NCBI RefSeq assembly: GCF_010389155.1
Contig: NC_057767.1
Location: 8,849,765-8,913,764, forward strand
Direction of reading: 5' to 3'
Source: Erigeron canadensis
Lineage: Eukaryota > Streptophyta > Magnoliopsida > Asterales > Asteraceae
DNA: 64,000 nucleotides
The notes below the pieces were generated by a model. That model was not told the origin of the DNA and searched no databases. It saw nothing but the letters and a program-made list of their open reading frames with translations. Below, piece after piece: positions 36,367 through 47,857 of this stretch; positions within the stretch are counted from its first letter, which is position 1, and the number at the start of each line of letters is the position of its first letter. A program made the translations under genes and the position numbers.

Positions 36367-37055
36367 TTGAGATATTATAAGAGAGGATTTAAGAGGAATG
36401 ATTAGATGATATGAGGAGTTTAGAGAGAATGAAAGAACTTTAGAGAGAATGAAAGATTAGAGGAAATTGAAGATACTTTGAAAGAACTTTAAGAAGTTGA
36501 GAGATTTGAGCAGTTTAGAAAGATATGAGTTTAGAGAGAATGAAACGTAAAAGGTTGGATATAGACATGATTGGAAATATATATGGTATGGGAGTGGGCC
36601 CTACGTCTGCAAAAGTGAACCGTCAGTTTTTCTCTCACATACGTAGTATGAAGATATTTGATGAATTAAAAAAAAATAAAACTAGAAATAACGCTTATGT
36701 TGTACCAATGGTAGTGCAAATAAACGTTTTTATTTATTAATCAAAAATACGTATGTGAGTAACATAAATAAGTAGTTTGATGAGACATGTACCAATACGC
36801 CGAATACACTCGAGTGTATACGGCTGTACAGAGTACAAGTAGCCCATTTGGGAGGATATCGAGGTAACTGTTTGAGACATATATAGTATAATATTAATAA
36901 AACATGTAGTGGAATACACTCAGATGGCTTGAGGTATCCACTGAAGAGTTGTATTATTTTGAAAAAATAATAGTTACCAAGTTTTAATTAGCACCACAAA
37001 AACAGAAAGGGTGGATGCTGATGAGCATTAAACAATTTTTGGCAAATTGTCAGCC
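36367..37055 (-). other. Element B spacer before the extra ORF
   Basis: This is non-coding. It includes a GAGAGAATGAAAGA-rich leader (36420-36540) and a perfect 12-bp inverted repeat, CTCACATACGTA (36634-36645) and TACGTATGTGAG (36748-36759), with further A/T pairing inside. No gene is seen. Confidence 0.6.
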
Positions 37056-37479
37056 ATCAACGGATTTTAGAAGTCTTTACCAGCAGCCGTTTGCTGTTGG
37101 ACTAGATAGGGACTTTCAGCACCCTATTACTTTTGTTATGCTTTTTCCCAAAGCATCAGGGATCAACGGATTTTAGATGTCTTTACCAGCAGCCGTTTGC
37201 TGCTGGACTAGATAGGGACTTTTAGCACCCTATTGCTTTTGTTATGCTTTTTCCCAAAGCATCAGGGATCAACGGATTTTAGATGTCTTTACCAGCAGCC
37301 GTTTGCTGCTGGACTAGATAGGGACTTTTAGCACCTTATTTCTTTTGTTATGCTTTTTCCCAAAGCATCAGGGATCAACGGATTTTAGACGTCTTTACCA
37401 GCATCCGTTTGCTGCTGGACTAGATGGAAACTTTTGGCTTTCCATTGCCTTTATTTTGCTTTTTCCCAAAGCAACAGGG
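37056..37479. repeat. Four 106-bp tandem repeats with conserved hairpins
   Basis: Units start at 37056, 37162, 37268 and 37374 (each ATCAACGGATTTTAG, exactly 106 bp apart), with a decayed fifth start at 37480. Each unit has three inverted repeats: CCAGCAG..CTGCTGG; ATAGGG..CCCTAT; ATGCTTT-TTCCC-AAAGCAT. Unit 4 differs in sequence but keeps pairing: ATGGAAA..TTTCCAT and TTGCTTT..AAAGCAA. The array lies between the pol stop (37575) and the extra ORF of element B. It is transcribed on the minus strand if B is expressed. Confidence 0.93.
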
Positions 37480-37574
37480 ATCAGCGAGTAAATGGAAGAG
37501 CTCGCTGATGACTTTGACTTAAGAAGTCGCTGCTCATCTTCATAAGAGGAATATGAGCAGCAAAACATGAGTGA

Positions 37575-40500
37575 TCATGTTGTTGAACTTGTAAAATTAC
37601 CATTTAACATTCCCAACCTGCTGACGAGATCCTTGAATCTCTTTTCATCTAAAGGTTTAGTGAAGATGTCAGCAAGTTGGTCATCAGTGGGAATGAAGTA
37701 AATTTCAACATCCCCTTTCATGGCATGATCACGAATGAAGTGATACCTAATGTGAATATGTTTAGTTTTGGAATGCTGAACAGGATTATGTGTGATGGCA
37801 AAAGCACTAGTGTTATCACACATGATGGGGATCTTGGAAAAATTTAGGTCATAGTCAGCAAGTTGGTTTTTCATCCAAAGGACTTGTGCACAACAACTTG
37901 CTGCAGACACATACTCTGCTTCAGCAGTGGAGGTGGAAACTGTATGTTGTTTCGTACTAGACCAACTAGTCAGCCTTCCTCCCAACAGTTGACATCCACC
38001 ACTGGTACTTTTTCTATCTAACATGCAGCCAGCATAGTCAGAGTATGCAACTAAGTCAAAGGTAGACTCCTTGGGATACCAGAGACCTAAAGAGGAAGTC
38101 CCTTTGAGATATTTAAAGATTCGCTTGACAGCGAGAAGGTGAGACTCCCTGGGTGATACTTGATATCTTGCACAAAGGCAAGTAGCAAACATAATGTCAG
38201 GACGACTCGCTGTGAGATACATCAGTGAGCCAATCATTCCACGATAGAGATTACGGTTTACATGCTTACCATCAGAGTCAGCATGAAGATTGTTTGGAGG
38301 AGACATGGGAGTAGACTTTGTGGTGATATTAGACGTATCAAACTTGGCCAGCATGTCTCGTATATACTTTTCTTGGTTTATAAAGATGCCATCAGTGAGC
38401 TGGCGAATTTGTAAACCAAGGAAGAAGGTTAGCTCACCCATCCTGCTCATTTCAAAATGAGAGGACATTAGTGAGCTAAATTTATTGCAAAGTTTCTTAC
38501 TGGAGGATCCAAATATGATGTCATCGACATATATTTGTACATAGAGAACATGAGCACCCTTTCTATAGATAAAAAGGGTGGAGTCTATAGAACCTCGCTG
38601 AAACTCATGAGAAAGAAAAAATTCAGAGAGAGTGTCATACCAAGCTCCGGGAGCTTGTTTAAGACCATATAATGCTTTATAAAGACGATAGACGTGGTTT
38701 GGCTTGGTTAGATCTTCAAAACCAGGTGGCTGCTCCACATAAACTTCTTCTTCGAGTTTTCCATTTAGGAAAGCACTCTTGACATCCATTTGATATACAG
38801 TGAAGTTTCGATAAGCAGCATGTGCCAAGAATAAGCGTATTGCTTCAAGTCTAGCCACTGGAGCAAAGGTTTCGTCATAGTCGACACCTTCTTCTTGAAG
38901 GTAGCCTTGAGCTACTAACCTGGCCTTGTTGCATATTACAACACCATCTTCGTCCATCTTATTTCTATAAACCCATTTAGTTCCAATGGGTTCTTTGCCA
39001 GGAGGAAGAGAAACTAAGAACCAGACATGCTGTCTTTGGAATTGAGTTAGTTCTTCTTGCATGGCAGCAACCCAAGATGGGTCAACCATGGCCTCTCCAA
39101 TATTCTTAGGAGTTATCATTGACAAGAAGTTAGTATATAGACATGTGTTTCTAGTCGCTGATCTAGTCATAATGCCCTGCTGAGGATCACCAATAATTTG
39201 GTGAGCAGGATGACTTGAAGTCCATTTAAGTGATGGGACACTTGATGATCCTAGAGTGACAGCAGAAGATATTTGCATGGGATCAGCAGGAGTAGAATAA
39301 GAGGAGAAATCAATGGTAATGGACGGATCAAGAGAAGTTTGATCAGTGGAGCTATTTGACTGAATTGAGTTATCAATGATGGGGTCATCAGCAGACACCA
39401 TGTCCTCAGTGTTAGCTGAAGCATCATGAAACTCATCATCAGCAGAGTCATCAACTTGCACATCATCAGCCAGTGATCTAGTTTTGGCTGATGCTGCATG
39501 GATTGACCTTAAGATAGGCTCAACTGGCTCAATCGTATAGATATGAGCAGCAACTTGCTCCAGCTCAGGGTCTTCTGAACTATCCTTAGATAGATGCTGA
39601 GAAGGAGGAGGTGAGCAAGAAGCATCAATAAATGAGTCAGCATCATCCATAGGAGGGTTAGTGAACTCATTGAAGATCTCTTCAGTAGAAGATGGCTGGA
39701 TATCATTAAGAGCAGATGAGCTTTCATCAAAGGTGACATGAATGGATTCATCCACTTTTTGAAGACGAGTATTGAATACTCTAAAAGCTTTGCTAATGGA
39801 AGAGTATCTAACAAAGTAACCGTCATCAGCTTTAGGATCAAATTTTCCTAAATGATCCCTATTGTTAAGAATAAAGACTGGACAGCCAAATACATGAAAG
39901 TATTTGATTTGAGGTGACATCGATTTTGAGTGTGACAAGCAGTGTTGACTGCTTCAGCCCAAAACCTACTGGGAAGAGAGGACTCACTGAGCATAGTACG
40001 TGCTGCCTCTATAAGAGTTCTATTTCTCCTTTCAGCAACACCATTTTGCTCAGGAGTTCTAGTTGAAGAGAAGTTTTGTGAGATCCCTTGATCAACACAA
40101 AAGGTTTCAAGAGTATGGTTTCTAAACTCAGTTCCATGATCACTTCTGAGTTCTTTGACCCTTATGCTGTTGAGATTTTCCAATTTCTTAATGAATTTGA
40201 TAATTTCATCAGCAGCATCACTCTTAGAAGTAAGAAAAATTGTTCAAGTGTATCGTGAATATTCATCCACAATCACTAAAGTGTATCTGCTACCCTTTAG
40301 AATTTGGACATTCACTGGACCAAAAAGGTCCATGTGAAGAAGGTGAAAGCACCCTTTAACAGAGTTGGCTTGTTTAGTTTTGAAAGTAGCTCTATGGCAT
40401 TTGCCTTTTTCACAAGCACCACAAAGCCTATCTTTTTCAAAAGACAGAGGAGGAAGGCCACGAACAAGGTTCTTTTTGGCCAGTGAGTTTATGGTTTTGA

Positions 40501-40948
40501 AATTCACATGCGACATACGCTTGTGCCATAACCAATTCAACTCGGATGCTGACTTAGCAAAGAAACAAGTCTCACTATCAGTCTTGATAGGAGTGAAGTC
40601 TACAAGATATACATCTCTTTTTCTTGGTGCAACCAAGTCAACTTCCTTGTTGATGTTTACTACAGTGCCTTGATGTTTATCAAGGATTACTTTGTAGTCA
40701 GCATCACATAGTTGACTTATGCTAATGAGATTATGCTTTAATCCATTTACATAAGCAACTTTTGAGAATTTTATAAGGCCATTAGAAAGAAGACCATACC
40801 CTTCAGTCTGTCCAGTGGAGTTATCACCAAACACCACTGTAGGACCAGGTGCCTCAGTATAGTCATCCAGCAGGGACTTAGAACCTGTCATATGTTTTGA
40901 ACAACCACTATCCAAATACCATACTCCTTTACCTAGCGAGCCCTGCAT
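37575..40948 (-). pseudogene. pol: Element B pol (PR-INT-RT-RH)
   Basis: The minus-strand order is protease region WYLDSGCSKHMTG (catalytic DSG intact), GAG-pre-integrase LWHKRMSHVNFKTINSL, and integrase HMDLFGPVN, RSDHGTEFRN and the glutamate in NGVAERRNRTLIEAA. RT has [27 protein letters not shown] and YVDD at about 38510-38540. RNase H has [21 protein letters not shown] and [13 protein letters not shown], and the end is [13 protein letters not shown] (40244) breaks integrase, and a small deletion with frameshift near 39940 joins TQNR to the HVFGCPVFI region. From 39938 down the frame is open for 787 codons, so RT and RNase H look intact. The frame differs from the end of gag at 40966. Confidence 0.93.
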
Positions 40949-40965
40949 GGATGAAAAGAAAGGAT

Positions 40966-43900
40966 TTAAGGTTCACTTTGATCATCCATTTCTATATCAG
41001 CAGGATTATCTGAAGGTACTTCAGCGGAGGATGATGGCTCTACAGAGAGAGCCTCCTCAAGAGTAATGTGATCTCCCACAGAGACAGGGATAGTATTATC
41101 TTCATTTGTGGGCATAATGTTGGTTTCATTACTATGAAGATAAGCAAAGCTGCTCACTACATTAGGAGCGCTGTAGTCAACCAGCATTGAGGGTTGCCCC
41201 CATGCATTTGAAACAACCCTTTGAGAATGGGGAATTTCAAAGCGCTGAGCAGCAATGTACTCAGCAATGTTTGCATTTGTGACAGAGGAGGTGTCACTGA
41301 TATCTGGTTCAGTAGAGAGGTTCTCACTGATCCTATTAGAGGGGGAAGATGTTTCAGTAGTTGTAGAGATGTTTGGTTGACATACAACCGCTGGAGCATC
41401 TCTTGGGCTGTACAAAACACATTCAAAAGCAACATGTCCTCTGCTGCTACAAAGATAGCATTTTTTGTCAGAGGAATTGCCTTGATTTTGAATGAGAAAG
41501 TCCCTCAGCTGAGAGTAAAGATCATTTACTCGCTGAGTAAGTTCATTTATTTGAGGAGTGGAGGAAGAGGAAGCCTTGCTCTTTTGCTTAGACTTGGACT
41601 TATTCCTTTGTTTAAGTTTAGGAGGGGGCATTTGAGGAACAGGACCAAGTATGGATTCACCATGATGATTTTGAGGAGTCTGATGTCCTCTAATCATGGT
41701 CCAAGCTTGCTTTCTAGCAGGATAAGAAGAGGAACCCTGCTGAGACTGATTCTCATGATTAGGAATTGTGGATCGGACTTGACGTTTTGGAGTGACTGAC
41801 CTCATTTGCCTATGAGGTAGATACTCCCTGTTGGGTATTGAGGGTTGACTGTGCTGAGAGGGCACTTGTCCTCTCTGTGGAGTAATAGACCTCATTTGCT
41901 GATGTGGCAAATGTCCTCGCTGAGGAGTTATAAGCCTTACCTGCTGATGAGGAAAGTGTCCACGCTGAAGAATGTCAGATCTATTTTGAGAAGGCTGTCT
42001 TCCTCTTTTAGGAGTAACATGCCTTAGATTTGAGTTTGAGGGCATTGATTGAGATGCTATATTAGTGTGAGCAACAGCATGTACTTCCTTTGTGGGAAGT
42101 ACTTGCTGGTGTCTTACATCAGCGAACCTAACCCTTCTGTTCATTTGATCAGATATTGAATTTGCATGGGTAGGTTCAAGCTGAGATGAAGATTGAGCAC
42201 CAGAGAGTTGCTGAGTGACATGATTGTCCCACTGAGGGGTACCATAGTCATAGGGAGCAGCAATAGTGCTTCTTTTAAAGGGCTCAGCACCTTTTGAGGA
42301 TAGAGGTTGAGGAGCAATGGGTACATACCCATCACTCGAGATATCCCCTTTAAAGGTTCTTGGTGGAGAGTTTTGAATTCTCCCTTCGTGTGGCATCATG
42401 CCAACAATAGGGAGATGGGAGAACATGCCAAAAGTACTGGTAGAGATACTGGTACTTTTAGCATTTAAAGAAGAGGGAACAATGGTAGATGTTGTAGCTT
42501 TTGAGTCCATCTCAGCATGATAGTCATTTTGTCCCTTGACAAAATACCACTTTTTCATTTCATCTTGAGAGATGGAAGATGAACAGGGTGGAGGAATGGA
42601 GATTTCATGCTTTACATCATCATTAAAGGAGTCTGCGATAGAGGCAGCAACATCAAAGTTGCCACCAATTACTGCCTGTACTTGAGCAGGGACTTGTTCG
42701 CTCAAGCATTGATGTCATCAACTCATGAGATTGAAGTTCAACATGAACATTTTTCAATTTCACAAGTTTTTCAGATTTTTCACTTAACTCTACTCCAGCA
42801 GAGTTAAGTTTAGATTGAAGTTCAGCACGTAAACTTTCTACGAAATGGAGATCACAAGACAATGACTCAATAATTTTGGTCTTGTCTTGATTAGAAGAAG
42901 CAAGAAGAGAGTGTACCTTTTTAACAATGACGTTCACCCACTGACTAGAGGAGACTTGATCCTTTGTCAAAGCATCACTGTCAGCAAGTGCCATAAGGCA
43001 CATGGCATCAACATAATCGTCATCATCAGAATCATCTGAGTCAGCCCAATCATGTTCTTCAGCAATTAGACCTTTTGCTGGAACTTTGACATCCTCTGTT
43101 TCAGCCACTTTAGCCTTCAGCTGATAATATTTGTTCCTATATTCATCAGCAGATTTGGAAGGATTAGTTTTGGGAGCAGCAGGATTGGGTAAGGATACTC
43201 TACACTCCTTCTAGTAGTGACCTTTCCTGCCACACCTCCAACACTCTTCCTGTGATTTGTCAACAGGAGGTTTGAGGGGAGTAACCGTTTTTCGATTATT
43301 CCACCTTCTGGAGTATCTTCTACCAGCAACCAGGGCAAAGCCCATGAAGTCATTAAACAAATCTTGTTTTTCTTCATCATCCAGCTCATTAATGAGAGTC
43401 TGAATTGATGCTGGAAGATTAGAGGTACTGGCACCATCATGGAGATCGATGTGCTCAGTAGAAACAAGAGCAATAGGGTCAGAAATAGGATGAGAAGAGA
43501 TGCTGACAGAGGAAGAAGAAGAAGAAGGGCCAGCATGTCTTTTGGCATTAGTAGAGGCTCGAATATTTTGAGCCAATGCTCTTTCTTCAAATTGAAGAGT
43601 GCCAAAAAGTTCTTCAAGATCAAAGTCTTGGATTTTCTTCGTTGTACAAAGAGTTTGTCTTAAGTTCTGCCACTTAAGAGGAAGAGAGTCGATGAATTTA
43701 TGGCATACCTCAAAGTTATCATGGGTAATGCCAACATTAGTCATATCATTGAGCAACCCTTTAAAGCGAGTATAGATGCTCTCAAGACTTTCATCAGGAA
43801 GGGAGAAGAAGTTTTCATAAGCTCTTTTCAAATCAATTTTCTTGATTTTGATAAGGTCAGCAGATCCTTCATAGGTGCTGACCAGTCTATCCCATACTTC

Positions 43901-44260
43901 CTTTGAAGCGGGATACTTGATGACTAGTTTCATGATTTCAGTGGGAAGAGTAACTATAATCATGTTTTTCAGTCTAGCATCAAGGTTTATCAGCTTTCTT
44001 TCTTCATCTGTCCATTGAACCTCTGGTTTAACCAGGTCAGTGACTATCTCAGGAGCTTCAGGTGTAGCTCCTGGAGTCCTCTAGACATACATCGGTAAGT
44101 ATGGGCCCTCAGTTAATATGGTCATTAAATAGGGTTCCACACCAGAGATGTGAAGAAGCATCCTCTCCTTCCAAGACCCAAAATCTTTGGGCTCGAACTT
44201 AGAAGGTGTTGACACGTAGCCAAAGTCACGTGTGTTCACAAGGCTGGGAATAGAAGACAT
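40966..44260 (-). pseudogene. gag: Element B gag, unusually long, two zinc knuckles
   Basis: The start is ATG 44260 (MSSIPSLVNTRDFGYV). The N-terminal domain has FGSWKERMLLHISGVEPYL and EGPYLPM, then TAG 44081. The copia gag core follows (YPASKEVWDRLVSTYEGSA). Knuckle 1 is CWRCGRKGHY-stop-KEC (about 43203-43252), with TAG 43211 inside it. Then come an acidic patch (DWADSDDSDDDD), a helical region, a frameshift near 42700, and a Q/P/R-rich tract with repeated PQRGHLPHQQMRS-like units (about 41800-42000). Knuckle 2 is CYLCSSRGHVAFEC (about 41420-41461). The product would be about 1,100 residues, very long for copia gag. The C-terminal extension fits Sirevirus gag; the second knuckle is unusual. 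Confidence 0.88.
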
Positions 44261-44363
44261 GTTCTTTTTTAAAAGAAATATTCAAGGAGAATTAAAGAAC
44301 AGAAGTTTTAATTGTAAACACAAGGAGGCAAACAGATCTTGTTCCAATGATTTAGGAACGGTG

Positions 44364-44375
44364 GCTTTGATACCA
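44364..44375 (-). promoter_or_regulatory. Primer binding site of element B
   Basis: The minus strand reads TGGTATCAAAGC, 2 bp after the 5' LTR. It differs by one base from the canonical initiator-tRNA-Met site TGGTATCAGAGC found in element A. Confidence 0.9.
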
Positions 44376-44377
44376 CT

Positions 44378-45038
44378 TGATGGTCCATGAATGCACAACT
44401 TATGTTTTAATTAAGTTAGACAAGAAAGTAAGTAAGCAAGTAAATAACAAGAACAAAGTTAAGTTCAATTGTAATACTTCAATGCAAGGATAATCATATG
44501 TATCATTGATTAAACGATGAATACATGGTTGATCTTACACACTTGACTTACAAGAATACAAAAGAACAGTGATAATTGCTAAGTCTAGACACACTAAAAA
44601 CTTAAACAATTACAAGTGATACACACTTTCAAGGTGACTAACACACTTGATACAATGTGGCTGTGTTGCTTTATATAGAGGAAGAATAAGGGCAACACAG
44701 CCTTCTTTGATGGTGACTTGATGGTGGTTTGTCGACATCCAATTGGCTCATGGTACTTGAATCATGTGCTCTTGTCTTCTATACCAAATCGGGTATGAGA
44801 GAGAGAGAACCCTTGCTTTGGTCCCAACATGTACCTTTGCCATTCAAGGCAAATTACAGTTGGTTAACCACCATGTGACTTCTTGTCTTCATTTGATTTG
44901 AATTCTTCCCGCCATGACCAACATGTTGTAGTATTCAACTTGCTGAAGACGTCACTTCACCTGCTGATGACTTGCTAAAGACTTGCTGACGACATGTGTC
45001 AGCGAGCAAGTCTTCTTCAGTGAATCCCAGACTTAACA
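44378..45038 (-). repeat. 5' LTR of element B
   Basis: This is the 661-bp partner of 11242-11894, with about ten small differences, mostly 1-bp indels. TATA (minus strand) is at 44670-44677. The flanking duplication ATTTT is at 45039-45043. Confidence 0.95.
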
Positions 45039-45043
45039 ATTTT

Positions 45044-45640
45044 GCCATGAACTAAGCCCAAACTTGACCGGTTTGCTCGTATACATTCTTTAGTCATTTT
45101 CTTGTCCGTTTATGCTCGTTTAAGCTTCAAATTACTATGTTGCACTCAAATAACCTACAAAGGGCTTATGCAAACATTAAGTAAGGATACCAATATAAAT
45201 TTGACTTAAAATATAAACAAATGAAAGATATTAGCTAACAATCAATAGTGTAAAAACATGTATAATTTAGAAGGAGAATAGTCATCAATAATATCAACTC
45301 ACCATTCGAGGATTTTGAAGGAGAATAGTCATCAATAATAAGTAACTATGTATACTTCAGATTTGTCTCCTCTTAATGTAGTAATTATTGTTTGCACTTA
45401 AGTTAGTGTTTTGATCATTTGATGTACAATAGTTATTAATAGAAAGTGATATATTTTAATATATATACCATAACTGCGAAATACTAACTTGTACAGTTAG
45501 TTTGTAGAACTTATATGATGTGGTAGATCCATCAAATATAATGGTATGAATATCAACTTGATGGTGGTTTTTATTATGTCTTTAAATTTATAAATCTTAT
45601 ACAAGTAACTATCTTAAAACACACACACTAACAGGAAGAG
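45044..45640. other. Flank beyond element B, nothing recognised
   Basis: This was originally contiguous with 11236, so it should be intron or upstream DNA of the PP2-like gene, but no exon is recognisable. A 23-bp word (starting GAAGGAGAATAGTCATC) is repeated at 45271 and 45320. Confidence 0.5.
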
Positions 45641-47047
45641 AACCCGGTTAGCGTAGTATAGTCTAGTGATAAGCTACATGATCGTTCGCAGGGATGCTTT
45701 GCACTACCTAATCTAATAATATGTGTAATTCTAGCGGTTGGGGGTTGTCACGATTTCCTATTAAACTAATTAAAATATTGAAAAGTAAATAGAAGTCGCA
45801 ACTGCTTATTCAGCGAGAGGCTTAGTCTGAAAATGTTGAAAGAAAAGCAAATAACAAGTAATTAAAGTAAAATACTTGTTTGACATCTCCGATCTCATGG
45901 TACAACAAAATACTATTCTACTGGTTTGTTAGACTGTTGTAAACTGAATCAAGGCTCAGATTCTCGTTAGATTCACTTTGCCTAATTACTAGTGCTGTTG
46001 TTAGACTCACACTACCCTATAAACAAATTCTCGCTAGATTCATTGTTTAAGCTTTATTAGCCTAAAGTTTGTGTTACTAATTCATCTTTTAATTACCCGA
46101 CTCTTAAGCCATAACCAGATAGTAATTATCTCCGGTGACCACAATGTTCGTTTCTAAGTCAAAGGATCGCGTCTGACATTATTAAGCATCATGTTCTATT
46201 CATCTTAATTACTATGCTTCTAAATCCCTCGGTTACAAGTGAATCACCTTTTACATCTAGTTATAGACCGACTAGTGTTTTCCATCCTAGCATATTAGTC
46301 CTAGTGTATAATCATAGACAACCATCAGAATTAAACTAATATATTCATATATAGAACCTATAATAATATGAAGAGCTAGTAAAACATGGATCTACAATAA
46401 ACACTAAAACACACTCCAACAGATTCTAACAAACACAATAAAACAATAAACATCTACATGATCACATTGATCCATTATTAAAGGAATAACAAAGTCTGAA
46501 AAGATGAAAGACATTGTTTATCAAAAGAAAGTAAATAAAAAAGACTAGATCTAGACCGCGGATGAAGATCAGAAGGTGTTAGAAGCTCCAAAACCTTTTG
46601 GAAATCTGCAACTACGAACTAGGGTTGATAGTGGGCAACTAGGGATGCTGAATCGGCTCTCTTTGGATTTAGAGGGTTAGATCGACTTATATAGAGCTGA
46701 AAGTCGGTTGCTGAACTGGGACGCCCAGCGGCGCTAGCTGGGCCTTCCAGTGACACTGGGACTGGGCCTGATGGGGCCAGAGGCACTGGCTGCGTGGGAG
46801 CGGCGCTCTTGACTCCTGCTGCAGTTCGTTCATCTTTGTTCGGCTCTTGAATTGACTCCTTGTGTCTTGTAACTTCATAGGACTTCATCTTGAGTTACTT
46901 GATGCCATTTACCCTCTCTCGCATCTTCCGTAAACCTGCATAAACATACGATTCAGTAATTGCCAATAGTTCCAGAATATTAACTCAACTAGACATAGAA
47001 ATTAAGCCTTTCAACATGGGTTTTTATCGCAAAATGGACGCTCATCA
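45640..47047 (-). mobile_element. Gypsy-type (Athila/Tat-like) 3' LTR remnant
   Basis: On the minus strand an LTR begins TGATGAGCGTCC at 47047, just after a PPT (GTGTGGGGGT, 47051-47060) and the stretch CTTGAGGACAAGCAAAAACT. Those are a familiar pair upstream of Athila/Tat-type LTRs. The LTR runs left to about 45640, with an end not fixed. A GC-rich block at 46715-46810 (CGCCCAGCGGCGC, CACTGGGACTGGGCC) has imperfect palindromes and reads as a spurious 89-codon frame. The coding part of this element is missing; only about 290 bp of 3' internal sequence (47061-47345) remains. Confidence 0.6.
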
Positions 47048-47345
47048 TATACCCCCACACTTAAGTTTTTGCTTGTCCTCAAGCAAATAGTCCAAGAAAA
47101 ATAAGACAATGATGAGTGGACATTTTTAAGTGTTAAAGTGTTTTACTATATTAAAAACATTTGAAAGATTAGTCATGTAAAATGATTTGAAAAAGTATAA
47201 GACAAAATCAGTAAGCTATAGCTAGAGGCAAGATAATTGGTCAATCAAAACTAAAAGCTAACTTTATATTCGTGTTAATACCTCTAAAACAGTTCTATAC
47301 TTCCACATGTCTTACAGCTCAATCTTACTACCTTCTGTTGACTAG

Positions 47346-47857
47346 TACCCGCAGAAGCTGTGGAAGAGTCGAGTGGAGCAGAGAGGAAAAATCTTCAAGG
47401 ATACGCTTTACGAGACGAAGGTGACGATACCGTTTACTGAGTTGGTTAGGCTAACACCCGGTTACACTAGGTATATTAAGGATATGATCAAGGAAGATAG
47501 GATCCCGAAGGATGTTCATGGAATAGAAGAAGTGAAGGGAAATCTGAAAAAAGGAGATGAGTTCATTACACCGAAGTTAGACAATCCAGGTAGTTTTGTT
47601 ATACCTTGTAACATAGGAAATAAGGTTAGTTATGATTTTTTAGCCGAATTAGGAGCTAGTATTAACCGGATGCCTTAGACCATTTATACCAAGTTAAGTG
47701 ATGCAGCCTTAGATACCACCATGATGACCATTAAGTTAGTAGACCAGACCTTTCAACGACCCTTAGGAAAGACCCATATAGTGATTGTGACCGTAGGAGA
47801 CCTACACTTTTAGGCAAAATTCGTAGTGATGAACATACCAGAAGATAAGAAAGTGCA
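47346..47857 (+). pseudogene. Athila-like gypsy protease region
   Basis: The plus strand encodes FTELVRLTPGYTRYIKDMIK, NPGSFVIPCNIGN and the protease motif AELGASINRMP, where Athila-type proteases have DLGASINxMP; the catalytic aspartate reads E. TAG stops follow (47678, about 47812). It is cut after IPEDKKV by the solo LTR at 47858 and resumes as VPIILGRPFLNTAKA at 50656. Lineage is by motif recall. Confidence 0.75.

Larger units (their letters stand above)
11242..45038 (-). mobile_element. Copia retrotransposon B (Sirevirus-like), nested host element
   Basis: This is a complete minus-strand Ty1/copia element with LTRs at 44378-45038 (5') and 11242-11894 (3'). It is flanked by a perfect 5-bp duplication ATTTT (11237-11241 and 45039-45043). 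In element order it has 5' LTR, PBS, gag (44260-40966), pol (40948-37575), a tandem-repeat spacer, a long extra ORF (36366-12009), PPT and 3' LTR. Element A (17941-35475) and a solo LTR (14031-16673) interrupt the extra ORF. Without them B is about 13.6 kb, very long for copia. The LTRs differ at only a few sites, so it is fairly young, but gag, pol and the extra ORF all carry stops or frameshifts. The Sirevirus lineage is inferred from length, long gag and the extra ORF after pol. Confidence 0.93.

Noticed and set aside
41221..41799. 192-codon plus-strand frame
   Set aside because: Antisense to element B gag, which has clear domain motifs on the other strand.
46619..46888. 89-codon Ala/Pro-rich minus-strand frame
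   Set aside because: It lies within a gypsy-type LTR in a GC-rich palindromic block; no protein motif.
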